DNA of 64,000 bases from Gnetum montanum (lineage: Eukaryota > Streptophyta > Gnetopsida > Gnetales > Gnetaceae). Below the pieces are notes generated by a model. It was not told where the DNA came from and searched no databases. It worked only from the letters and a program-made list of their open reading frames with translations. A program made the translations under genes and the position numbers. Location of the stretch: assembly GCA_015680685.1 (NCBI GenBank), contig MNCI01009376.1, positions 834,575 to 898,574 on the forward strand, in the 5' to 3' direction. Positions within the stretch are counted from its first letter, which is position 1. Every line of letters begins with the position of its first letter. Shown one piece after another: positions 34,447 to 46,329 of this stretch.

Positions 34447-36795
34447 CTAGTCATTTGTGTCTAAACCATTGGTAGGAAACATCTTTCCTATTACTTTTAC
34501 ATCACCTTCTTTCTGGGTCCTACTACCTAAAGCTCCTAGTGCATGCACATTTATACAAATACATAAGCAAAAACATGAACATTAATAAAATACATAAAAT
34601 AAAGAAAAAGTAAACTATAAATATATATTAGCTATAAAAATCATCACAAACTTAGCAACTCAAAATGTTTTTTCTTACCCATTGATGCATCACTATTACC
34701 CACTCCACCTTCCTCTTCTCTCACTACTACTACCTCTATAGTCACTACATTTCAATATTCCTCTATTAGCTTTTGTGTAATATGATAGTGAGTGAGAAAC
34801 ATAAATCCTAAATCATCTAGGTTCACATCATACATCTCTAGAATAACATGCTCATCTACACTAGCCTTTATCTCAACTCTACTATCTTCTTTCTCCCTAG
34901 AACTTGGTAGTAATTTTTCCATATCCTTGTGATTTACCACAATACACTTCTCAAAAATATTCAATAAATTACTAATTCCCACCTTCTCTATCAATAAGTC
35001 TCTCTTTCTCTTAGCATTCTTTTCATTCCTAAGCTGATTTGTAAAAAACAAGGCTTTTTTCTTATAAAATAGCTTAATCCTCTTCTATTGATACTTTGAA
35101 TGCTCCCACATTATGTAGTTATCTTTCATCTTAGTATTCAGCTTCTTCATGATCGACAACTTACACTACTGAATCATGTGGATAGCCACTAAGGAATAAT
35201 GAGAATCATGCAACCACCAATAGGAATAAGCTATAAGATTTTGGTTGTGCCACCTTGTTTCTATACAAATCAACATTTAAATTTTCTATCCTTTGCTATA
35301 GTTGTTCCATCTATACCATGATCTTCTTATTATCTTTCTTGATGATCATTATCTTCATCATCGAAGCAACATTAGCATCAATTTTCTTCATAGCAAGAGA
35401 AGCCATCTTAACTACATATCTTGCTAAAGCATTTATTCTCTCCTACACCTTGGGATGTTCAAACTCTAGAACTTGAAAATCAAGATCCATAACTAATACT
35501 TTGTTAAGGTTAAGCATGATCTAGAAATCTACAAAACAATTCATTCACCATCTTAATAATATATCAATTGATTACCACTATCACAACCATCAATAACATA
35601 AAACAAACTTTCCAATGTTTGTTATGACCCTTAGCTTCTTTGTAAAGCTTTCCATTATTGCCTTGATTAACATATCCTTATTAATGTTTTTCTAAATCAT
35701 TTTTCCCAACTCTAAAAATATACATACATATACACATAAACATCATAATAAATCCAAAATTTAAAAATAAAAAAAAACATATAAAAGTTCAAATAAAACC
35801 ACTAACTTACCAAATGATATCTTTTCTCCTCTTGTTAGTTTACCTACAAGCCACTTGCTCCTAGCCTCATCAAAAATGAATTCCTTCCTAGAGGACAAGA
35901 AGCCAATAACTCTAGCAAGGGACAACACTATATGATCATCTATATCTTTGAAGCCATGACCCACATAATTGTCTAATACTTGATTACATTCTAGTAGGTC
36001 ATGTGTCTCCAAGTAATTCATTAGCAAAGCTATGTTTTCCTACACCCTTTATGTGTTAGCCCATGAATCCTTACCTATATTATCTTCCAGCTCTACATCA
36101 ACCTACTTCTTTATCAATCTCCTAATCATTTCCTTCTCTTTTGTCCTTCTAATAACTTCTACAATAGCTTCTCTTTTCCTTCCCAACAAATCCTGTGCCT
36201 CTACTTCCTTTCTTGATTTCCTTTTTACTTCCTCTTTTACCTTCCTCTCGACCTCTACTTTGGCCAATACTTCCTTTTCAACTTTCTTCTACACTTGCAA
36301 AGCAACTGTTAATACAACCATAAAAAATATATAGCATATAAAAACATATATTTTAAATTATTAAAAGTTTATATAATAAAATAAAATTCAAACAAAAACA
36401 TAAATAAACAATAACTCATACTTACCTAGCCTCTTTGCCACCCTAGAAGCCTCTAATATTAATCTCTCCTTATTTAAATCATAGGTACTTAGAGCCTCAT
36501 CATCATAAAAATGTAAATTATTAGAGGCCTTTCCACCCTCCTATGTGTTCCTACCATACTTCCTAATGTCCTTCATCCCATGTCTAGTTTTTTCACAAAC
36601 TAGAGATCTCATGGATAATGTAATAATATCTCATATAAAAGAATCAACTAGATCCTCCTTCAATGACGAGGTAGCATCTTGTGGATCTCCCATAGTAGAA
36701 GGAAGGGTCATTATGATGCTAATGACATGCTAGCATAATGGTGGTGGAAATTTCTTCTCGAAGATATGAAGGTATTTCCTTCCCTCCCTACTCAT
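34447..36795 (-). pseudogene. Four-exon pseudogene of unknown function with intact splice signals
   Basis: Minus strand, start ATG at 36,795 (MSREGRKYLHIFEKKFPPPL). Exons are 36,795-36,426, 36,305-35,811, 35,711-34,679 and 34,535-34,447, where a TAG ends the frame. Introns of 120, 99 and 143 bases are T-rich, start GTAAG and end AG, and all interrupt the frame at phase 1; the frame carries over each junction. Exon 2 encodes a Lys/Glu coiled coil (KVEVERKVKEEVKRKSRK), then DDHIVLSLARVIGFLSSRKEF. Exon 3 ends with an acidic stretch (VREEEGGVGNSD). Each of exons 1-3 has several stops, and exon 3 has about one frameshift near 35,230, so it is decayed. Expected length is about 660 residues. I do not recognise the family. 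It may be a host gene relic or a gene carried by a transposon. Confidence 0.6.
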
Positions 36796-37189
36796 TAAAC
36801 TCTAGTGACTAGATGAAATGTTATGGATGTTTATTGACAATGATCTCTCTTTCATATTTCCTAACTCAATATATAAAACTACTAAGTTTTTAATCTTATT
36901 TGAAAAATTAACATAACCATAAACATAAAAGTTTAGAATATAAACATAGGCATCAATAGCAACATAAAAAATCACATAGGTATGAAACCATAGCATAATA
37001 AAAGAGCTTAGTTCACATTTTTCTAATGTTATCTTTCATGCTCAAGTAGATCATAGATCACTTTGGTCACTTAACCTCTAGGTCTAAGTCCTCCCTATCA
37101 TGCAAAACATAGACCAAATAGATCTTTTCAAGTGTGGCATATTATCTATAATCCCTGGCATGGTTCATTTCATTCGAAAACCTCTTTGA
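36796..37189. other. Upstream of the four-exon pseudogene; nothing assignable
   Basis: AT-rich. On the minus strand it is the 5' flank of the pseudogene; no TATA box or earlier exon can be supported. Confidence 0.35.
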
Positions 37190-38350
37190 AACACCACCAA
37201 GGAAATATATGTTGCAACCCCCTTTAACATTATAACCTTCACCCCTACACTTAAGGCTAGGTTTTCATTGTAAAATGTGAGGTTTATAGCCCATAAGCTG
37301 CAATCTTGCATACTTGGAATTTTGGGGCTTAAAATGCCTCATAAGTTGTTGTAGCCTCACTTTGCAAGTGGAAAAACTCATGTCATGTCTATATTTGGGC
37401 TTGGGAGAGTTGAAAAGGCCTTGGGAACTACCAAATTTAGCATTTTCATGGGTTTTTGTAGAGGTATAGTGTTAACTACGCTAGAACCACCTACCCCTAG
37501 TGTTGGTGGTGTTGGATTTTCATTTTCCTAGCAAAACCCAATGTGGATGTCTTTAGGCCAACGTTAGAGCTTTGAGAGTTTCTAATTTCTCATAAAGCTA
37601 GCATTAGTTGATGGGGGTTTCATTCTTCAAACAATTCTAGTGTTGCACCACCAATTCCAACGTAGATCACAAAAACATTATTCCCCTTAGGCCAATGTAG
37701 ATGGGTGAAGCCAGTGTGGTTGGAAAAGTTTGCTTACTATTTTTGATATCCAAAGTGGTTTTGGTGGCCTAGGTGCACCAAAACTTACTAGAAATAGATA
37801 TCCACATTGGAAATCATGGCCTACCACACTTGCAAATCAAGCCAATCTATTAATAATCATGGTAGAAATTTGCAACCAAAAACCAGCAACCATGAGACAT
37901 ATAAATACCAACCTCAAACACTTTGAACAAGTTTCACCATTTTTTTCACATAAATAGTTCTTGGACTAAGAAAAATTCACAACCTTTGTAACCTTTGAGC
38001 ACTTGAGACTCTTGAAAATTAATAAGAGCTAGTTTTCTACAAGTACCATTTCCTGAAGCATTCTCTTGAGCCTTTTAAAGTATAAATATTCTTTATCAAG
38101 GTCTTCAAACCTAATAATAATAAGAGTTACAAAACATTCATAGTTAATTAAGTTATTAATTAAGGTCTAAAACTTTGAAAAGCATGGTGTAACTAAAAAT
38201 AGATTAACTCATTTAGAGATTATAATGTGGGTACCTACTAGGCTGAAGAGACTTTTTATATGATATGGGTCCAATAACAATGTTCTATCATCATTGAACT
38301 ATTTATAGGAGTAGTCTCTCCATAGTTAACCCAACTCCTTCCATTGAATC
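37190..38350 (+). repeat. Athila-type LTR fragment, inverted relative to 12.8-14.1 kb
   Basis: The reverse complement of 13,240-14,100 aligns here in order: ACACCACCAAG, CTTAAGGCTAG, CATAAGTTGTTGTAGCCTCA, CATGTCATGTCTATATTTGG, the middle with CCAACGTT words, and AGTTTTGGTGCACCTAGG (complement). The U3 part with TATA box is missing. The end may be CTCATCA at about 38,367-38,373, followed by a poor primer-site match (TTGCATCAACATATGAGG). It is an orphan fragment; the downstream 3 kb do not show an Athila gag. Confidence 0.65.
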
Positions 38351-40390
38351 TCTCGCGTTACCCCATCCTCATCAAAAATTGCATCAACATATGAGGCCTC
38401 CTAGATAACATAGCCTAGCAAATATGGAATAATTCTCATGAAAATATCCTTTAAAGCATGTGATATCATCTTCAATGAGAGCAAGGTTCATATAAGTATG
38501 TAAAAATTCTTCATGTAGAAATCTAGGAATCTCATCACTCCAAGCGTCACTCATATTTATGGAGGATGGAGTGAGTTATCATTCACAATAGGGACTACCC
38601 TGATCCTTCCTAACTTACTAGTAACCACTATACCCATATCATAGATCAAGAAATACATTATGGTTAATAACTACTAGCTTTAGTCTTGCATCATTTGTAC
38701 ATATAAGATAAGGAACCAAAAGTTAGCATCCACAAGGTGAGACAAAATAAAAAATAAGATTCAAAATGAAAGATAGTTAGTCAACATGATTAAAAAAAAA
38801 CATCACATAAGAATCCCAATATATTATATACATATTAAACATGTAAGCTTCAAATCAATATAGATACAATGATAAAACAAAATTAAAACTACATTCACCT
38901 AAGACCATACATCACCAACAAGTTCTAAGTCATCAAATTAAGTCTAAAAAATGATTATCATTGCAAAAAAATGTATACCACACAATCACACTTTTCATTT
39001 TTGGCTTTCCAAGCCTAAAAATAAGTAATTTAGGATAAGTGAAGTGATACTTCATGACACATATTATTGTTGCATCACTAGCCTACATCACTCCATCACC
39101 TACCTTGATCCAATGCAAAATCCAAACTTTAAATTAACAACCAAACAAAGCATTTTCAAGCTCAAATATAACATCAAATTATTAATAAACATTTCTAGAT
39201 GATTCTAAGAGTTAATCTCTTTTTATCCCCCCTACCTCCAAATTTTTCTAACCTCATCTAATAAGTTAACCTACCTACTTGCAATAACATGTTCATGTGC
39301 AAGTAACACTAATACCAACATTAGCATCACCTAACTAAATTTAATATAAAAATTTTGTTTTCTCTCCTAGTCATGAAAGTGATGTTTGACAACATCATAA
39401 TATTTAATGAATATTTTAATTCTAAAATATTAAAAAAATGAGATACACACTCATCACCAAACTTTCACTTAGTAGTGCAAGACATTACTCATGTTCACTA
39501 GTACTCACTTCCAACTTTGCCTAATGCAAGGCATGCACAAACCAAGCACCCTTCTTTGTATCCATTCAAGTGTAGATTTTTATTTTCTTTTAAAAAACTT
39601 AGCCATCAAAAAATTTAATTTAAAAAAATACAACACATATTAGGTTTGCAATGCCCATGCATAGGCTATGCAACTTGTGCAGGGTTGCATACATCCTACC
39701 AAGGGTAATACCATCCCACACAAGGTCATGCCAGCTTAAATCCCAAAAGAAGTCTTCTACTCTTATAGTATTATAAACCCTTCTCTATCACAAGCCTACA
39801 ATTCACAATCATGGTCATTTTCCCCTATGTTAACAAGTCCTTTTACATCTATGTCCTACCACAATGAGCTCAATGAAACCTCTCTTGATTCTACTTAGCC
39901 ATCAATGCCCCTACATTGGCAAATCCCATACATGCACTATCTAGCTATTGTCGTATCTCTCACCCTGCCACTATTCCCACATGCCTCAAAAAATACTTGT
40001 TTCTACTTCATGTGAAGCCTTAACTATACATGCATCCACCATCAATCCACCTAATACATTATAAGATATAGTACTATTCTTGCTTGCAAGGAACCACATC
40101 TTCCCACACTAAGGCCATGCACTTCCTAAACCCTTGTATCTTTTGGTGATCTACAAATATGTAATAGCCAAAATACTATGCATCTTTCATGGCCTAACCA
40201 CCATTATAATTTCTCCCAACTGCCATGCTTCCAGTTCTCTAGCTATAAATTGACATCATGCCATGCAAAAATGATATTTCCTCTCATGTGCCTATCTACA
40301 CCATGCATGCCAAATCCTTCTCACCATTCAATACCACATAAGCACTAGGCCATGATGTCATAAGATAACACTACTACACCATGTTGCACT
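38351..40390. other. No assignable feature
   Basis: AT-rich, no open frame, no recognisable domain on either strand. Confidence 0.4.
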
Positions 40391-40399
40391 CCATCATCC

Positions 40400-40790
40400 T
40401 ACAACCACTTGTAAATCTTCTTTGACCTTTCATTATCTTCTCCCTATGAAGACATAGTGCAATCAACTATCGTCACCTTATGTTATGCCCTCTCTTACAT
40501 GTCCTTCCATGCCCCAATGTTTTCAGTCTTACCATCATCACCAACTTCACTGACTAGGTAGGATCAAACCTTATCATACATATGAACATAGAAAATCAAC
40601 AAAGGAAAAAATGCAAAGTGTAGAAACACATTTACCTCAACTTCAACAGTAATGAATTTTGTGTTGGTGACATCTCCATAGCCTTCATCATCTACTTCCC
40701 ACATTTTCTTTGTGGATCCTAGCTTTGTCCTTTGCATGCAGTACCCCTCATATGCTTAGCATGCTTCAATGTCCAATCTCAAGCATCAAA
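40400..40790 (-). other. Coding-like fragments with a possible splice donor
   Basis: Minus strand. An open stretch ends with KKMWEVDDEGYGDV and ITVEVE, then GTAAATG near 40,635, a T-rich 75-base interval, and ACCTAG near 40,560, after which a second open stretch follows. The pattern resembles an exon-intron-exon relic, but the pieces are short and unrecognised. Confidence 0.25.
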
Positions 40791-40897
40791 GTAGGTTGAG
40801 TGTGCATATGCATGTGTTAAATGAATTGGTCTTATCATGTCATTATCCTTTTATATACATAACGTAATGAGTGGTGATGTTCATGCTAGCATTAGCA

Positions 40898-41023
40898 TCA
40901 CCATATAATCTAGTCATGTCATTGTGTCACCTGGCTGCATCACCATATAATCTAGTCATGTCATTGTGTCACCTGGCTGCATCAGCATATAATCTAGTCA
41001 TGTCATTGTGTCACCTGGCTGCA
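40898..41023 (+). repeat. Minisatellite, three 42-bp units
   Basis: Three nearly identical units beginning TCACCATATAATCTAGTCAT at 40,898, 40,940 and 40,982 (one base change, ACC to AGC, in the third), followed by a partial fourth. Because 42 is a multiple of three, the array is open in one frame as a 14-residue repeat (ASPYNLVMSLCHLA), but nothing suggests translation. Confidence 0.9.
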
Positions 41024-41320
41024 TCACCATGTTACCTTCCCATGTTTCCATCCTATGCTACCAAAACAAAGTCTCAAAATGTAATAATTTTTAACCTAAT
41101 TTAACCCAAGATTCTTCCAATCTATGCTCACATACTTTTCACTATCAAATTTATCCCCAATATCATAAAAAATAATAATTTTCATTATCATTTAATTCAT
41201 TAAATTTAATTAAATTCATCACTTTAACTTCATAAAACTAAAAACATTTGTCACTTTCTTATGTAATTTTGATCTCACCTTAATTTATTACAAGCCATGG
41301 GCCTCAACATCATCATATGA

Positions 41321-41868
41321 TTGCACAAACTACTTACCCTAAATGGGCCCCACAACCACATTATCAAATATCTTAATGAGAACTCATTTGACTTATCCCT
41401 ATCTAATTCTCCAGAAACACTAGTATCATCCCTTTACATAATCGAGACAGATCTTATTTTTCAATCTAACCTTTCCTTCCTAGATCGAGAATTCATTTTG
41501 ACTAATGATTTCCTCATTGAACTAGGTAACATCAATCACAAGAATAAAAATAAGATCCCTAAATAATACATCTTAGCTACATTACAGAAGAACTCTATTA
41601 TCTTTACCTGGGAATATGATGATATGCTAAGCTTAGACCCAACCTTAGTCCAACATAACATTATCCTTGAAGAGGCAAACAAATTAAGTAAAAAGCTAGA
41701 AAGATAAAACCTGACTTAGCCTAAGCCATTAACAAAGAGGTCATCAAACTCTATAGCACAGACTTCATATGTCCTATAGACTATATAGAATGGGTATCTC
41801 ACATGGTAGTTTTCCTCAAGAAAAATGGAGCCATTAGAATATATATAGATTTCTACGATCTCAATAAG
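41321..41868 (+). pseudogene. Element D pol, left piece: protease-RT linker and RT N-terminus
   Basis: An open 81-codon piece (41,321-41,566) is the linker. After it, with frame changes, come the blocks WEYDDMLSLDP, FICPIDYIEWVSHMV, FLKKNGAIRIYIDF and DLNK, matching the start of Tat-lineage RT (general form W-x-x-x-D-M-P-G-L-D-P ... G-x-x-R-x-C-V-D-F-R-D-L-N-K). It stops exactly after the DLNK codons at 41,868. Confidence 0.8.
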
Positions 41869-42559
41869 TGTTGGTGTAGGATTACAACCCTACTCTAGGA
41901 TAGTTTAGATAATTGGTTTTAGGTGACTACTGGTCTCTAGTTCCACAGATACCCCCAAATAGCTTTCTCTAGCTTAAATGAGCTAATTATCATAGATACC
42001 CCCAAATAGCTAAATCTGTATTATTAATCATATACTTCAAAGAAAATGGTGTTTTGTCTATAATTATTAGCTTCATATTTTAGCTATCCCTCAACATAAT
42101 GATGAAGATTAATATTTTTCTACTTAATTAACTCTAAATTCTACATAGCTAAGATAGTGAATGAAGAAATTTTATAGAATATCTCATTCTTTCAATTTGA
42201 GTTATCTATCAACAAACTTCCCAGTGCCAAATTTCACAAAAGTTATGCTAAACAAAGCAAGAATCTAAGATCAAAAATTATTCTTGAAACTCAAAATTAC
42301 ATTAAAGATCACATCAATTCTATGATAAACTAATTCAAAAAAAAACACTTAAAGAAGCTATCACATTCAATCAATATAATAAGAATAAGCTAAGCCTTAG
42401 TGTTTTGAGAAAACAACTTATTCCAAAACCTATCAATCACTTAAGCATAGCTATGCATAATTCATGCTAAATAAGTAAAGAAAGCTATCTACTTCTAATG
42501 TAAATTAAAAGAAAGAAACTAAAAGAGATAAGCAAAACTTGTTTAAAATGCCATATAGA

Positions 42560-45500
42560 AAAAGACGTTCCAAGCTTTTTCAAAAAAGTGTTTTCAATTG
42601 CCTTTTTCTTGCTTTTTTCCTCTAATCTACTTAAAGCTTTGTATAATAGCTTTTGGTAGTTACAGCAGTTACAAAATCATGGCTTAATTAATTTCACATT
42701 TTCCTCATATAGCTGCAAATCGTTAGAGAATTTCTTAATTTCTTAATAAGACTTCTTTATCTTCTAAATTTGGAGCCCTTCTATTGATAACTGCTAAGCT
42801 AATTTCCCATGATTGAGTAAAAATTTTATGGCTTAATTTAGTATAGTTGGATTAGTATTGTTAACCTTCTTGATAACTTCTTCTGCTTCTACTTTAGTGA
42901 TATCCAATTCAACTAACAAGTTAGTTAATTTAATGAAGTTCCCATGGTTGAACAAATCTATTTCAGCTCTAACTTCTTTTAATTAGCCTCTATCTTAATT
43001 CTTTCCATCTTCATTATCATATTATCTAGAAAATCCTTTTTATATGGTAGAAATGCTTTTTTTTTTCTTTTTTTCTTTTTTTTTCTTTTTTTTTTTTTTG
43101 GGTACCTATTCAGATCAAATCCTGAGTTTTATGATCCATTTGAGCAAAAATAACTTGGCTTCTCTTAGCTTCTTTAATCTCAACCTAAGTTTCTTACATC
43201 CATTCTTTACTATAGCTAAGTTCAATAATTAATTCCTTATAACTAGGCTATAGCAAATAAGAGTGATTTGTAGCATTACCCTTATTCGCATATTCTAATT
43301 CAAAGCTCACAATAGCTAACTTTTATTCTAATTGTACCATAGCCTACTCTTTATTTTCTAGCAATGAATCTTTAATAATAATCATAGCTTTGAGTTGCTT
43401 ATTCTCATATTTGGAACTTTTCAACTCTTCTCTTAATCTAGATATTTCCTATTCATTATTCATCAAATATTCTTTGAGCTTGGCTATTTGACTATAAACT
43501 ACCTATCTCGTATCTTTAATTAAAATAGCTATAGTCTTTAACATATCCTGATGCAAAATTACTAGATTTTGACCTCTAGTTTGAGGATCATCTTCCTTAT
43601 AAGGGAATATGACACTTATTTCGATCTTTGTGTGTGTATGGAGCTTCTAGCTAAGGATCATTTTTACCTCTTTCTCCTTTACCTTGAAAGACTGAGCTAC
43701 ATCATTCATCAAATAACTTGAAAGAACCAAAGTTATTAAAGGTAACAATGAGCTTTCCCCTTTCTTCTATTGCTACTATTGTAGCTCCTATAACTTTTAT
43801 TATTCCAATAGCTCCTACTATTGTTGCTACTACTTTAGAATCTCTTTCTACAACTTTTCTTTATTGGCTTTTATTCTTTCAATTCTTATTTCTCTATTAA
43901 CCTTTACCCTTGCATATGCAATGCCATTAAGTAGGAACCTTTCATCAAGCATGGCCTCTTTTGGATCTTCTAGCTTCCATGAGAAGTAGTTTTCTTCTAT
44001 CAAAGCTATATATTCTTTAAGAAAATCTCTATCTAGAATATGATCTCTACTTTCTATCCATCTATAAACCTCAATGACTAGTCAATCATAAGCAGAGTTC
44101 AAAAGCTTCACAAAAATTCTTCTCTTTAACTACTCTAGTGCTTCATACTTAGCCTAATTGACCTTTTTATTCATATCTCTTTGACAAATTACATCTATCT
44201 CATCAAATTGATGGACTTTGCAAGTTTTGGTAGCTAAATAAATTCATTTCAAATCCATAGAAAAATCACATTATTCCTTGTATCGCTTTGCCATGCCCTT
44301 TAGAGGCCTTGCATTGTTAAATTTCCAAAAGTTAAACATTAAGGAAAAAACCTCCTTGTGCTTGTAGTCATGTCTTAAAGAGCTTCCTCATATTTTTCTT
44401 CCCACTTATAGAGCTGCTAAATATGAATCTATAAACTTTTGAAGGTTTAATGTCTATCCCTCAAAACCTACTATTAAAATATAAGTATAATGAACAAAAA
44501 TAGCTCCATGGCACTTAGTCTTGATTTCATTAACAAATTTTTGATCTATTCATGGTGGGAAAGCTGTTATGATCAACTTAAAAAATGAGGATATACATAG
44601 TTCATCAAAAATTCTAAGGCTTGGGCATCGAAATAGCTCTTTTAATATATAACTAGAAAGAAATCATAACAAAGATATTCAAGTTGAACTCTATGCTATG
44701 ATGCATATTTAGTGAAAACTGGAGTGTTCTTTTTAGCTCTATAATCTCAATTAACAATGAACTTAAATTTAACTAAGCCTCTTATTCACGAATCGCTTTC
44801 AAGTTATGTTGCAATATCTCATTCATATATTAGATAGGAAAAAAGTTTTATTTTATTTTATACAGCTATCTATGTCCAAACATAATAATTAGCAACAAGA
44901 TTTATTTCATAATCTAAACAAAAATTCAAAGTTAAAATGAAAATTCTATGAGGGAACCTAAGTTCTATGGCTTTCAAAAGAGCATTTTGATATCTCTAGT
45001 CTTTAGTGAGCTATGCTAACAAGAGCTTGAAGACCTTCCCTATTTCATGGTGTACCCAAAATTTGTCACTAAGCACTTCCTCATTGCACTATCAAGCTTC
45101 TGCTTATATTATATCAGGTTAATAAGGTCATAGAGCTCATAAGCTTTTCTTATGCTAATGTTCATGAAGTTCTTTTTGTTTCTCTAAAGCGTAGCTTATC
45201 CTTTTCATATACAATTTCAAGTATTAAGAAATTTACAACATCTCTTAAAATGTTTGCCCTGGGCCTAAAATCAAGCTTATGAAGGCATGTTTTCTCATAA
45301 ACTTCTCTTCATTCCTCCATTGATTCTAAACTTTTGGGCTTTGTTTTTCTAATTAAATCATGGTCTTCATTAAAGTTGAATAATTCTTTCTCTTCTTGCT
45401 CCAATTCCAAGTGCCAAACATTAATCCTTTATCATACTTGATATATGCTAACCTTAAAATGTTGTAGGTAATCATAGAAGCTAAAGGTGTTGATGTCTTA

Positions 45501-46050
45501 AAACTTCTATGGCACTTCTTCTTTCTCTTTATAAGATATTTTGAGCTAAAGTTAGAAGATCTTCAATGAAGCTTATCTTTGCATTTGTAGTGTGGCTCTG
45601 GCTCTACTTTGATGTTCGGCTCTACTTGTTAATGACCCTATGCTTCAAAATCTAGTATGGCTTCATCAGTTAATACCTAAAGCTTTGTTTTTAATTAGCT
45701 TGCTCAAAGATAGGTTGTTTGAATCATCTTCCACCACATGTCTCAAGCTCTTGAATTCAATGAACTACTCTATTGATGCTAATAATGATTGTAGGATTTT
45801 ATATGAATAGCTCTATCTTAATGCTTAGCTCACCTTTTGTTAATCTAGCTCTTAGTTTTACCTTTAAATGGTTGAGAGTGTTTAAGCTAACGTGGCATAT
45901 AATTAGAACTACTTAGAACAACTTTTTACTTCTACTTCCTTTAACAGAATAGGCTCTTTTCATCTTCATTCCATTAATGCTAACATGGTAGTTGAAGCTC
46001 AAATCATGACATAGGAGTCATCCTAATCTTGTTTCATAATTGATTTTATG
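42560..46050 (-). pseudogene. Long decayed minus-strand coding region in insert I, family unknown
   Basis: Reading minus from about 46,050 to 42,560, coding-like frames follow one another with stops and frameshifts, some 1,100 codons. Clear blocks include EDLLTLAQNI; EKELFNFNEDHDLIRKTK; KTCLHKLDFRPRANIL; MNYVYPHFLS; KRRIFVKLLNSAYD; DRDFLKEYIALIEENYFSW; then FLLNGIAYARVKVN near 43,920. After that comes a Lys/Glu/Leu-rich coiled coil (43,100-43,500, SRLREELKSSKYENKQLKAM) and a C-terminal helical part near 42,750-42,980 (ITKVEAEEVIKKVNN). No family was recognised, and no RT, protease, integrase or transposase residues are seen. It is antisense to element D. Confidence 0.5.
43056..43100 (+). repeat. 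Pyrimidine tract
   Basis: T-runs of 8-15 separated by single C (poly-A/G on the minus strand). In the minus-strand coding region it gives a Lys-rich stretch (KKKKEKK). The plus-strand open frame across it is a low-complexity artefact. Confidence 0.8.
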
Positions 46051-46329
46051 CTAACACTGATGTAGAGATTTATGTCCTTTTATGTGGTTATCTACTTTTA
46101 AGCTTGATTGTCTAAAGAATCCATGGACATTTCATAAAACTGATTTTTGGTTCTCCAAGACTTCTACTTAAGTGATTTTTGATCAAGCTTCAATATCTTT
46201 TAATCCCCTCTTTATTGATTTATGGGTTGTTAAGCTTGATTAAGATTAAGCATAAAGTGTAAATCCATTTCCTTACTTTGTAGCAGGCCTCATGTTTGAA
46301 TTTCCTAAATTAGAGCTTCTTTGCACTTT

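Noticed and set aside
36032-36334. 100-codon Ser/Thr/Phe-rich plus-strand frame
   Set aside because: Antisense of exon 2 of the four-exon pseudogene, whose splice-consistent frame is better supported.
43044-43232. Plus-strand open frame with a long Phe run
   Set aside because: Produced by the pyrimidine tract at 43,056-43,100; no domain, and the other strand is more coding-like.
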